Below are positions 54,842 through 62,626 of a DNA stretch of 64,000 bases, piece after piece. The stretch is from Paenibacillus lentus (GTDB taxonomy: Bacteria; Bacillota; Bacilli; Paenibacillales; Paenibacillaceae). Positions within the stretch are counted from its first letter, which is position 1; every line of letters starts with the position of its first letter. The position numbers and the translations under genes were made by a program. The notes under the pieces are model-generated. The model was not told where the DNA came from. It saw only the letters and a program-made list of their open reading frames with translations, and searched no databases. The DNA is taken from the NCBI RefSeq assembly GCF_003931855.1, contig NZ_CP034248.1, positions 1,674,001 to 1,738,000 of the forward strand. Reading direction: 5' to 3'.

Positions 54842-54883
54842 TCAAAATATAGAAACCCTCCTGTTAACGGAGGTAACCGTCAT
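54842..54883 (-). CDS. Possible 13-residue leader peptide of the MFS gene
   Basis: A short frame encoding MTVTSVNRRVSIF ends 14 bases before the MFS start. A small hairpin (CCTCC 54857-54861 / GGAGG 54869-54873) lies inside it. Drug-exporter and methylase genes often carry such leaders for ribosome-stalling control. The peptide does not show the RLR-type arrest motif known for macrolide leaders, so this is tentative. Confidence 0.3.
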   Translation of the reverse strand: MTVTSVNRRVSIF

Positions 54884-55298
54884 ACTATCACCACACCGGG
54901 ATCCAATATGAAACTCAGAGGCTTGTTTCGATAAATAAACCTTACTCCTTTTCAGCAACCGGAGCTCTCTGTATAGGTTCTTACTTATATCTACTCTTCT
55001 CTTCATTGTTTTTTGAATTATTAAATCATACATTATTACACCTCATATGTAAATATTTTCCGTAATAGTGGGTATAAAAATAACCGCGGCGATCATTGGG
55101 GAGATCGTCCGAGAGAACAACAAGAAACTTATTATGGCCATGGGAGCTATCTATGAAGTAGACATCTTGGTCGCGTGAAGTTTGAATCTAGATTCATTAA
55201 AACGCTAAAACATCTTACTCTGGTTGGACTTCCAAGGGGGGGATTGTACTTTACTGAGTGGTTTTAAGCAATTAGAGAGCCTTTCCGAATAAGTTTCC
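54884..55298. other. Intergenic region with no supported gene
   Basis: No convincing gene is seen. A more GC-rich block around 55080-55180 reads as a 33-codon open fragment ending at about 55180 that I cannot assign; it may be a remnant of a lost gene. Confidence 0.4.
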
Positions 55299-56279
55299 TT
55301 ATACATTTCCCAATATGATTTCTTCATCTTCCCCATCATACACATTCAGTAAAAGTATACTGACGATATAGCGATTATCTTCAATCCATTGGTTATAGAT
55401 TCCGCCATTCTCCTCTACAATTCTCTTCACATTTTTGGTGCCTATTCCTTCGAGTTGTCTGTTCTTTCGAGTCTTAAGCTCGGCTGGATCAAATACGTTT
55501 GAAATTTCTATGAGCAGGTTGTTATCAAATTGTTTGATGAGTAGTAAAATCTCTTTTTCTTGAGAATTAGATAAACGTAAGGCTGCATTCAAGGAATTAT
55601 CGATTAAATTTCCGAGCACAACGGCTAGAATATCATGATCCAAATTAACCTTTTCAGGAAGGAAAGATGTAACGTTTAAAGTTATGCCATGGCTTTCAGC
55701 AATCGATTTTTTCTCATTCAGAAAATAATTAAGCACATAGTTATTTGTAAAAAAGTAATCAATGTGTTCGATTTGTTGGATCGAATGTTGAAGATATTTC
55801 TCAGCGCCGGCAATGTCTCCCTCACTTAACATACCCATTAGAACTAAGTGTTGGTTTTTTAAGTCATGTTTCATGGAATATAGTTTAGATTGTGAGTGCT
55901 TTAGTTGTTTGAAAAACTTCAATTCTGATTCAAATACCATTTTCTCGGTTGTTGTTTCTGCAAGCTTCTTGAAATATCTTCCTAGAGTAAAATAGAGATA
56001 CAGGATACAGATATTCATATAAATAATACATGCGGATATCAATATATAGATGAATTTAGGATGAGTGATGGAATCTGTTCCGGATATTACAGTAGTACTT
56101 AACATAAATACCGATATCATGGGGATAGAAATGAGTGACATGACAAGAAAGATGTTGATGGGCCCCTTTAGTTGGCGCTTCTGAAGAACGAGTATTTTTA
56201 AGATAGCTACAGCCATTAGTATTAAAATTATAGCAATACCTACTCCAACGGCGATAAAGAGTAAATTTGTATCCATCAT
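55299..56279 (-). CDS. GHKL-type sensor histidine kinase (AgrC/ComD-like)
   Basis: The 326-residue membrane kinase has about three N-terminal membrane segments (residues 7-30, 42-65 and 75-97), a phospho-acceptor region YSMKHDLKNQHL with His, and a GHKL ATPase domain with the N box LGNLIDNSLNAAL and the G box LEGIGTKNVKRIVEENGG. This is the architecture of peptide-sensing kinases of the AgrC/ComD group, though with fewer membrane segments. It overlaps the LytTR regulator gene by 4 bases and forms a pair with it. The ABC genes read divergently from this pair. The signal is unknown; a peptide antibiotic or pheromone is plausible. Confidence 0.88.
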   Translation of the reverse strand: MMDTNLLFIAVGVGIAIILILMAVAILKILVLQKRQLKGPINIFLVMSLISIPMISVFMLSTTVISGTDSITHPKFIYILISACIIYMNICILYLYFTLGRYFKKLAETTTEKMVFESELKFFKQLKHSQSKLYSMKHDLKNQHLVLMGMLSEGDIAGAEKYLQHSIQQIEHIDYFFTNNYVLNYFLNEKKSIAESHGITLNVTSFLPEKVNLDHDILAVVLGNLIDNSLNAALRLSNSQEKEILLLIKQFDNNLLIEISNVFDPAELKTRKNRQLEGIGTKNVKRIVEENGGIYNQWIEDNRYIVSILLLNVYDGEDEEIILGNV

Positions 56280-56992
56280 GATATGAAGTCCCTTAATCTC
56301 ATCAAAATTTGTTCTCTGGCTTGATCTTTAAATTTACGACTCATGGGGATTTCAACCGTCTGCTTATCATTTAATTTAACGATAATGGCATCATTACTTA
56401 TTTGTTTTACATATCTAACATTAACAATAAACGAGGTATGAACCTGCACAAAATGATCATGAACTTTGGATACAAGTTCCTTCGTTTGAAGAATCGTTTC
56501 ATAGAGGCCAGAGGGAGTGTGAATCAGCACTCTTCTTTTATTTTTCTCAAAGTAAATAATTTCACGATAAGAAAGACTGTAGAAAACCTTATTAAATGTA
56601 AACGTAAATTTGGAATCATCTACATCTAAATACTTAATCGCGCGAGTCAAGGCAGGGTATAGTTTGTCTTTGGTTACGGGTTTTAATATGTAATCGAACG
56701 TATTCACCTTAAAAACCTTCTCCATATATTCTTTGAAGCTAGTAAGAAAGATGATTGGACAAGTAACATTGTTCGTTCTAATAGCTTCGGCAATCTCTAT
56801 TCCCGATTGGTTAGGAAACTCAATATCTAAAATAAACAAATCGTATGTATTGTCTTCAAGTAAATCAATTAAGCGAGATGGACTGTAGAATGTATCAATT
56901 TCAAATAGCGAGGGGGCGTATTCTAACATGAGGTCTTCGATAGCTTGTGCCATAACAGGCTCATCATCACAAATGGCAACTTTGATACCCAT
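56276..56992 (-). CDS. LytTR-family response regulator (AgrA/ComE-like)
   Basis: The 238-residue regulator has a receiver domain (about 1-120) with the acidic pocket CDDEP, phospho-acceptor Asp in LFILDIEFP and the conserved Lys in ILKPV, followed by a LytTR DNA-binding domain (about 135-235) with IIYFEKNKRRVLIHT and VHTSFIVNVRYV. LytTR regulators bind pairs of 9-10 bp direct repeats spaced about 21 bases apart. GGAAGGAG precedes the ATG. The likely partner is the GHKL kinase directly downstream, and likely targets are the divergent ABC genes. Confidence 0.92.
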   Translation of the reverse strand: MGIKVAICDDEPVMAQAIEDLMLEYAPSLFEIDTFYSPSRLIDLLEDNTYDLFILDIEFPNQSGIEIAEAIRTNNVTCPIIFLTSFKEYMEKVFKVNTFDYILKPVTKDKLYPALTRAIKYLDVDDSKFTFTFNKVFYSLSYREIIYFEKNKRRVLIHTPSGLYETILQTKELVSKVHDHFVQVHTSFIVNVRYVKQISNDAIIVKLNDKQTVEIPMSRKFKDQAREQILMRLRDFIS

Positions 56993-57137
56993 CGTCTCAC
57001 TCCTTCCATAATTCAGTGTAGACTAGCCTAGAAAAAATGTCGATTATTACATATAACTTGCAGTTTGTTACACAAAAGAAAAATAGTTTAAAAAAGGGAC
57101 TATGATCAAAATAAATATTCTTCGGAGGAGATTTATT

Positions 57138-57857
57138 TTGACGAATACAACAAATAACATTGTGATATCTCACTTATGTAAGCGATATGGAGAAAAAGAT
57201 ATTTTAAAAGAGGTGTCATTTGAAGCAAAGCAGGGGAGAATTACAGCATTTCTTGGACCGAATGGTGCAGGAAAAAGCTCAACACTTCGTATTTTGTTGG
57301 GACTTGATCTTTGTTCAACAGGGACGGCAACTTTTGGCGGACGTAAATATGTAACATTTGATACTCCATTGAAAGTGGTAGGAGCAGCATTTGACGGTAT
57401 TGGTGGTACACCTTCTAGAAGAGTAAGAACCCATCTGAACATCATAGCACAAAGCAATAGCATACCTTTCCGTCGTGTATCCGAGGTATTGGAAAAGGTC
57501 GGTTTATCAGAAAAAAGCAAAGCGAGGCTGGGAACTTTATCATTGGGTGAAGGGCAACGGCTTGGACTTGCCGCAGCTCTTTTGGGTGACCCACAATATC
57601 TTGTTCTTGATGAACCAACCAATGGACTTGATCCAACAGGAATTCGTTGGTTTAGAAAATTTATACGTCAGCAATCAGACATGGGGAAGACTGTTTTGTT
57701 ATCATCCCATCTTCTTTCTGAAGTGGAAGCTGTGGCTGACGACGTAGTTATTATTAATCATGGAAAAATAATAGCAACGGGTGAACTTCAGCATGTTATG
57801 AAGAATCTGGAATCATTGGAGGATGTGTTCTTTTCTCTTACAGAAGGTGGGGCATAA
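57138..57857 (+). CDS. ABC transporter ATPase (antimicrobial-peptide immunity type)
   Basis: This ATPase of about 239 residues has Walker A GPNGAGKSS, an altered signature LSLGEGQRLGLAAAL and Walker B YLVLDEPTNGLD, followed by the switch SSHLLSEVE. The TTG at 57138 is preferred as start because GGAGGAG lies 7 bases upstream; an ATG at 57102 without a good site would add 12 residues. It heads a three-gene unit with two ABC-2 permeases, an arrangement like the LanFEG lantibiotic immunity transporters, and sits divergently from a LytTR two-component pair that probably controls it. The substrate is not determined by the sequence. Confidence 0.88.
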   Translation: MTNTTNNIVISHLCKRYGEKDILKEVSFEAKQGRITAFLGPNGAGKSSTLRILLGLDLCSTGTATFGGRKYVTFDTPLKVVGAAFDGIGGTPSRRVRTHLNIIAQSNSIPFRRVSEVLEKVGLSEKSKARLGTLSLGEGQRLGLAAALLGDPQYLVLDEPTNGLDPTGIRWFRKFIRQQSDMGKTVLLSSHLLSEVEAVADDVVIINHGKIIATGELQHVMKNLESLEDVFFSLTEGGA

Positions 57858-57858
57858 G

Positions 57859-58647
57859 ATGAAGGCTGTTTCTAGAACTATACAATTTGAACTGATAAAA
57901 ATTTGTTCAAGTAGAGTCTGGTGGGTCATTTGTGCTTTAGTTGTAGTTATTCAACCATTACTTGCACTTATCGTAGCAAAAAGCTATCTTCAGATTGGTT
58001 TAGACGCGACACCAGAAACTCACCCGGAATTAATAGAGGCGTTAGATCCATTAGACTATCTTGGATTTGAAGTACCGACATCTGGGTTATTAGCGATGGT
58101 TATCTTTGGGGGAATTATAGGGGCAAGTGAATATAAACATCATATATTACGTACAACTTTACTATGTCAAAGTAGTCGTATTAAGGTTTCTTCTGCGAAA
58201 GTACTCGCACTTTTAATATGTAGTACATTCATATCATTTTTATCCATTTATGCCACAATTTCTACCATGCATTTTGGTTTGGGGGAACTAGGCTTACATC
58301 CATTTTATTTAAGTACAATAGCTTGGCAGTTTATTGGTTTTTCAGCGCTGAATTGGATTTTATTAACCACACTTTCTTTTGGGATCGGAATGCTCTTTAG
58401 AAATGCTATCGTACCTTTAGCTTTTTTAGTTCCTCAGGTTTACAATCTTGGAGAGTATTTAGCACAAAGGTGGGAATGGGGGGGGTATCTTCCTGTGGCA
58501 GCAGGTAATATTCTCGTTGCAACACCAACAGCCCCTTATGAACATGATCCACTAAAAGGCGGTATCGTACTGCTAATATGGGTGACATTAGCTTTAATCA
58601 CGTCTTTTTACGCTTTTATTCGTAGTGATGTAGGAGGAAAATATTGA
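57859..58647 (+). CDS. ABC-2 family permease, subunit 1
   Basis: The 262-residue protein has six predicted membrane segments, beginning with WWVICALVVVIQPLLALIV and including the LAMVIFGGIIGASEYKH segment typical of ABC-2 antimicrobial-peptide permeases. The ATG at 57859 lies one base after the ATPase stop and has GAAGGTGGGG upstream. It likely forms a heterodimer with the next gene's product. Confidence 0.85.
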   Translation: MKAVSRTIQFELIKICSSRVWWVICALVVVIQPLLALIVAKSYLQIGLDATPETHPELIEALDPLDYLGFEVPTSGLLAMVIFGGIIGASEYKHHILRTTLLCQSSRIKVSSAKVLALLICSTFISFLSIYATISTMHFGLGELGLHPFYLSTIAWQFIGFSALNWILLTTLSFGIGMLFRNAIVPLAFLVPQVYNLGEYLAQRWEWGGYLPVAAGNILVATPTAPYEHDPLKGGIVLLIWVTLALITSFYAFIRSDVGGKY

Positions 58648-59366
58648 TGTACGCTACGCTCTGTAGTGAGAAGACTAAATTTTTTTCTTTTGGTTGGTGT
58701 ATTTTAGGTGTAGTTGGAGCTATTATCGTTCCTTTGCTCTTCTTATTAACATCCGATACACCAAAGATAGGGAGAGAGCAGGAGATCCTTTCTCTTTGCT
58801 TGCAAGCTCTTTATTTGGGTCAACCAGGAATTATTGTTGCCAGTGCAGGTTATTTTGGACAAGAATATTCGCACGCTGCTCTAAGAACAACACTTCTCAC
58901 ACAACCATCTAGATTAAAACTTTTATGTGCGAAATTTGTTAACATGTCCATAATTATACTAGTTACGGGAATAGTATCAAGTGTAATTGGTTTAATCGTT
59001 CTTATGTTTCAACAGGATATCGAATGGACTGGTTCTTTCATGATCCGGTTACTTGGAAGTATTTCTCTTGGGATACTTAGTTGGATTCAATTAGCTTGGA
59101 TTACCTCTGCCTTATCTATTATGGCAAAATCGCTTATAGCACCTGTCGCTATTATGCTCCCGCTTGTTTTGGGACTTAGCCACATGTTGTTTGCAACTTC
59201 TCAGTTGGCAAAATTTTTACCTACTCTGGCTACAATGAATCTTTTTTCTTTACCAGCAGTAAATATCTACTTGGACAAATGGTCGGGACTAGCAGTTCAA
59301 TTTTCTTGGGTAGTATTATTATTGACTATTTCTGCTTGGTTGTTTTCATATCGTAATGTTCGTTAA
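58647..59366 (+). CDS. ABC-2 family permease, subunit 2
   Basis: The 239-residue product has about six membrane segments and the same IIVASAGYFGQEYSHAALRTTLL motif as its neighbour (GGIIGASEYKHHILRTTLL), showing that the two are paralogues. The ATG overlaps the preceding stop by one base (TGATG), with GGAGG 9 bases upstream. It completes the LanFEG-like transporter. Confidence 0.85.
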   Translation: MYATLCSEKTKFFSFGWCILGVVGAIIVPLLFLLTSDTPKIGREQEILSLCLQALYLGQPGIIVASAGYFGQEYSHAALRTTLLTQPSRLKLLCAKFVNMSIIILVTGIVSSVIGLIVLMFQQDIEWTGSFMIRLLGSISLGILSWIQLAWITSALSIMAKSLIAPVAIMLPLVLGLSHMLFATSQLAKFLPTLATMNLFSLPAVNIYLDKWSGLAVQFSWVVLLLTISAWLFSYRNVR

Positions 59367-59426
59367 TGTAGTAAAGTTGGGATTATCGGTCAATCTACGT
59401 CGGTATCAGAAAGGTTTTGAACAAAC

Positions 59427-59580
59427 TCATTGAAAATCAGTTGTCCTAAAGGACGGTCCAGAACTAAAATCATAGAAAACGTCGTCCTTTGTAATCTCTA
59501 TTTGATCTATCAGATCTAATATAACTTTAGCGGGAGTCACTTCCAAATGATGATAGTCCGTGCTTCTTTTCGGTAGTCGT
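59427..59580 (-). pseudogene. Remnant of a SAM-dependent methyltransferase
   Basis: On the minus strand an open fragment reads EVTPAKVILDLIDQIEITK, then DDVFYDFSSG. This resembles motif I of class I methyltransferases (usually D-x-F-YDLGSGLG) and then loses similarity and stops. No start or C-terminal part is present. It is probably a leftover of a longer gene. The rest of the 580-base gap 59367-59950 has only a cre-like site and short GTAGGAG repeats near 59710. Confidence 0.35.
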
Positions 59581-59834
59581 ATTTAAAAAATGCTATCTCA
59601 CATAAAAGGTGATAACACGGATGACCAGCTTACCGCCTACTGTATTATCCAAAAAAAGGAGCGTTCCAAGATTATCCGTTTGGCCCAGACCTGTTGGCTA
59701 TGAAGGTAGGAGGTAGGAGGTGATCCTCTTTATAAATGACGTAGATTGCTATTTAAGCTAATGTATCACCTGCTAAGTAACCACTCCAGGTTTAAGAAGT
59801 TAAATTTCTTACTATAAAAGTTAAAACTTTATTA

Positions 59835-59849
59835 TGGAAGCGATTTCCA
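59835..59849 (+). promoter_or_regulatory. Candidate cre site (CcpA operator)
   Basis: TGGAAGCGATTTCCA is a near-symmetric match to the cre consensus with the central CG. It lies about 100 bases before the lichenase start, close to a probable promoter (-10-like TATAAA near 59814), where it could mediate carbon catabolite repression, as expected for a beta-glucanase gene. Confidence 0.6.
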
Positions 59850-59950
59850 TCAAAGACTACAATTAGGTTGCGTAAAGCACATATAAAAAAGGGAGGAGTA
59901 TTAGAGTCAAGCTTGGTTTAGGAAACTAAAATAATCAGGAGGTGGGTAAT

Positions 59951-60664
59951 GTGAAGAGGAAATGGTTAATTACGCTTTGTTCTTCATTGTTTTTCGTTGC
60001 CTCGTTGACGATGGCTGCGAAGGGTGCCACAGTGTTCTGGGAACCGATGACGTATTATAATTCCCAAAGCTGGCATAAGGCGGACGGATATTCGAACGGC
60101 AACATGTTCAACTGTACCTGGCGGGCTAACAATGCGACATTTACAAATGACGGAAAATTGCGCCTTGCACTTACAAGTCCTTCCCATAATAAATTTGACT
60201 GTGCGGAATACCGTACCAATTTCAATACTGGATATGGACTATACGAGGTGAGTATGAAACCTGCGAAAGGTGTGGGTACCGTATCATCCTTCTTTACGTA
60301 TACGGGGCCTACGGACGGGACACCGTGGGATGAAATTGATATTGAGTTTTTAGGTAAGGATACGACCAAAGTACAATTCAATTATTACACTAATGGTGTT
60401 GGAGGAAACGAGAAGATCATTGATTTGGGCTTCGACGCATCTCAAAGCTATCACACTTACGCCTTCGATTGGCAGCCTGACTCGATAACCTGGTACGTTG
60501 ACGGTGTTGCAAAACATAAGGCAACTAGAAATATTCCAAAAACACCGGGTAAAATTATGATGAATTTGTGGAATGGTACCGGCGTAGATGATTGGCTCGG
60601 GCCATATAACGGAGCTAATCCATTGTATGCATACTATGATTGGGTTAAATATACAAGTAACTAA
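59951..60664 (+). CDS. bglS: Lichenase (endo-1,3-1,4-beta-glucanase, GH16)
   Basis: This secreted enzyme cuts mixed-linkage beta-glucans such as lichenan and barley glucan. The 237-residue precursor has a basic N-terminus and a hydrophobic signal segment (about residues 8-25), followed directly by the mature GH16 jelly-roll domain. The catalytic motif DEIDIEF carries the two active glutamates, and [15 protein letters not shown] and GTGVDDWLG are typical of the Paenibacillus/Bacillus enzymes. GTG at 59951 is chosen because AGGAGGTG lies about 7 bases upstream; another in-frame GTG at 59942 is part of that ribosome-binding site. A strong terminator follows and a cre-like site precedes it. Confidence 0.95.
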   Translation: MKRKWLITLCSSLFFVASLTMAAKGATVFWEPMTYYNSQSWHKADGYSNGNMFNCTWRANNATFTNDGKLRLALTSPSHNKFDCAEYRTNFNTGYGLYEVSMKPAKGVGTVSSFFTYTGPTDGTPWDEIDIEFLGKDTTKVQFNYYTNGVGGNEKIIDLGFDASQSYHTYAFDWQPDSITWYVDGVAKHKATRNIPKTPGKIMMNLWNGTGVDDWLGPYNGANPLYAYYDWVKYTSN

Positions 60665-60679
60665 ATAAATGTGCAAAAC

Positions 60680-60720
60680 AATCCGGGCTTGGGAAATCCC
60701 AGCCCGGATTTGTTTATTTT
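60680..60720 (+). terminator. Terminator after the lichenase gene
   Basis: AATCCGGGCT plus TGGG pairs with its complement (60698-60710) around a tiny loop and runs into TTTGTTTATTTT. Confidence 0.9.
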
Positions 60721-60886
60721 ACTGACTGATTTGATGCGAATATATTAGGTACGAGTGGGGCATTTATGGAATAAACTATAGCTAATATTTAACTTTAATA
60801 TACTTTTCTTAACTTGTTCTTAAATTTGATTTTCATTCATCGTTATTTGTATCTCTGTGCTAGTATAATGACCTTAGGTGATAATG

Positions 60887-62626
60887 ATGGGATCGAAAAA
60901 GGGAAAGATGAAATTCAAGTTTACCTTGTCACTAAAGTTTTCGATCGTACTGTTCGTATTATTGAGCATTGCGGTTGCCTTAAACGGGCGCTCTTATAGA
61001 GTGAGTATTCATGTTATCGAAAATGATATTCAAGATTCCTATTACGAGCAATTACGCTTCTTCCTGTTTCAGTTAGACAATCAAGTGAATAATTTGGCTG
61101 CCAACTTGTTGCAGCTAGAAGAAGACTCCATCATGCAACAATACATTAATACAACAGCACCTGAAGATTTGTTTGATTTCAATATGCTTCGATCCAATAT
61201 GTATAAAAGAATTAAACTGCAGAGTGCATCATCCAATTGGCCGATGGAAATTAGCGTATTTCTAACATCTAAAGAAGAGGTTATATCGACTCGGGCGGAT
61301 GTGGTCTATGCAGATCTTGGCTCCATTCCAAAGTTGGATATCAGCAAAGGACTATGGAATTACGAGCCAGGCCAGGGTAATAGAGAGAATTATTTTACTA
61401 TGGTTCGATTAGCGCCAGGATATGCTATCACTGCCCGTTTTTCTGACACCTATATACATGATATGCTAAGTAAATTTCAGCAAAATTCAAATCGGCATAC
61501 CATGCTCTATCATCCAAGTTACGGATTCATTGGAAATCCTCCTTCGGATTTAGGGGAATGGAAGCAGCATCTGGATTGGGATCTATTACAACAGCCGGGT
61601 AACCGGATAATGAATTTCAAAGAGCATCGCTTGCTCCTAAACCACGCTCCTGTCGGGAGCCTGGGCTGGGTGATAATTGATTTGGTTCCGCTAGAGAAGG
61701 TAGTTTTGCCAGTGAAGGAAAGCAGCCAATTTTTTATACTTGGCATTATTGCGATGTTAGCTGTTGGTGTGGTTATTACAATCCTTATTTACAGGCAGAT
61801 TCAATACCCGATCAATGAGCTAGTTATGAAATTGCAGGATATTCGCTCTGGCAACTTATCCTCCCGCTTGAAAACCAAGCAACGGGATGAGTTTCAGGAT
61901 GTATTTTCTGGTTTTAACGATATGGCAGAGCGCATTCAAGAGCTGATTGAGAAAGTATATGAGGAGAAACTCAGGCTGAAAGAAGCTGAACTGAAACAGC
62001 TGCAGTCGCAAATCAACCCGCATTTTTTGTACAATTGTCTGTTTTATATCATGAATATGGCTAAACTGGGTGAGGAAGAGCGAGTCGTAGCGATGGCATT
62101 GAACTTGGGGGAATACTACCGGTACACGACCCGTCTCGAAAATCCGATGACCACGGTTCGGGAGGAGATCAATTTTCTGAGGAATTATATGAACATCTAC
62201 TGCTTCCGAAAATCTATGAGCTACGAAGTCCATGTATCTGAAGCTCTTATGGAGGTATCCATTCCCAGGTTGTTCATCCAGCCCTTAGTTGAAAACGCTA
62301 TTATTCATGGTATTGAGAAGAGTGATAAAGAAGGGAAGATCAGAATTCAAGGTTCTTTCATTACAGATGGATTTGTAATCAGTGTCGAAGATTCCGGAGA
62401 AGGTCTGGAACCGCATGTGCTTGAGAAGCTTCGTGAAAAAATGATTCTCCCACTATCTCCCGAAACAGGTTGTGGTCTGTGGAATACCCATCAAAGAGTT
62501 GTTAACCTGTATGCGCCAAGTTCAGGATTGGAATTTGATCGCTCCAGCCTGGGGGGATTGAAGGTAACTATACGCTGCATTATTAAACAGCAGGAGGAGC
62601 AACATGTTAAGTTTACTGATTGTTGA
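60887..62626 (+). CDS. YesM-type sensor histidine kinase
   Basis: This sensor kinase of about 579 residues has a first membrane segment (about residues 14-34), an extracellular sensor region (35-280), a second membrane segment (about 282-302), a HAMP linker and a His-kinase domain. The phospho-acceptor lies in QSQINPHFLYNCL, and the ATPase N box is IQPLVENAIIHG; both are typical of the YesM (HisKA_5) family that controls carbohydrate uptake in Paenibacillus and Bacillus. Possible ATGs are 60884, 60887 and 60908; 60887 fits an AGGTGAT site best. A -10 TATAAT lies at 60864-60869. It overlaps the following regulator gene by 23 bases. The GH16 gene just upstream hints at a sugar-related signal. 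Confidence 0.9.
   Translation: MGSKKGKMKFKFTLSLKFSIVLFVLLSIAVALNGRSYRVSIHVIENDIQDSYYEQLRFFLFQLDNQVNNLAANLLQLEEDSIMQQYINTTAPEDLFDFNMLRSNMYKRIKLQSASSNWPMEISVFLTSKEEVISTRADVVYADLGSIPKLDISKGLWNYEPGQGNRENYFTMVRLAPGYAITARFSDTYIHDMLSKFQQNSNRHTMLYHPSYGFIGNPPSDLGEWKQHLDWDLLQQPGNRIMNFKEHRLLLNHAPVGSLGWVIIDLVPLEKVVLPVKESSQFFILGIIAMLAVGVVITILIYRQIQYPINELVMKLQDIRSGNLSSRLKTKQRDEFQDVFSGFNDMAERIQELIEKVYEEKLRLKEAELKQLQSQINPHFLYNCLFYIMNMAKLGEEERVVAMALNLGEYYRYTTRLENPMTTVREEINFLRNYMNIYCFRKSMSYEVHVSEALMEVSIPRLFIQPLVENAIIHGIEKSDKEGKIRIQGSFITDGFVISVEDSGEGLEPHVLEKLREKMILPLSPETGCGLWNTHQRVVNLYAPSSGLEFDRSSLGGLKVTIRCIIKQQEEQHVKFTDC

Noticed and set aside
54842..55033. 63-codon minus-strand frame upstream of the MFS gene as a gene, or the region as a T-box leader
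   Set aside because: The frame lacks a ribosome-binding site and protein-like composition, and the T-box consensus (GGTGGNACCGCG) is absent. Only the short internal 13-codon frame is kept as tentative.
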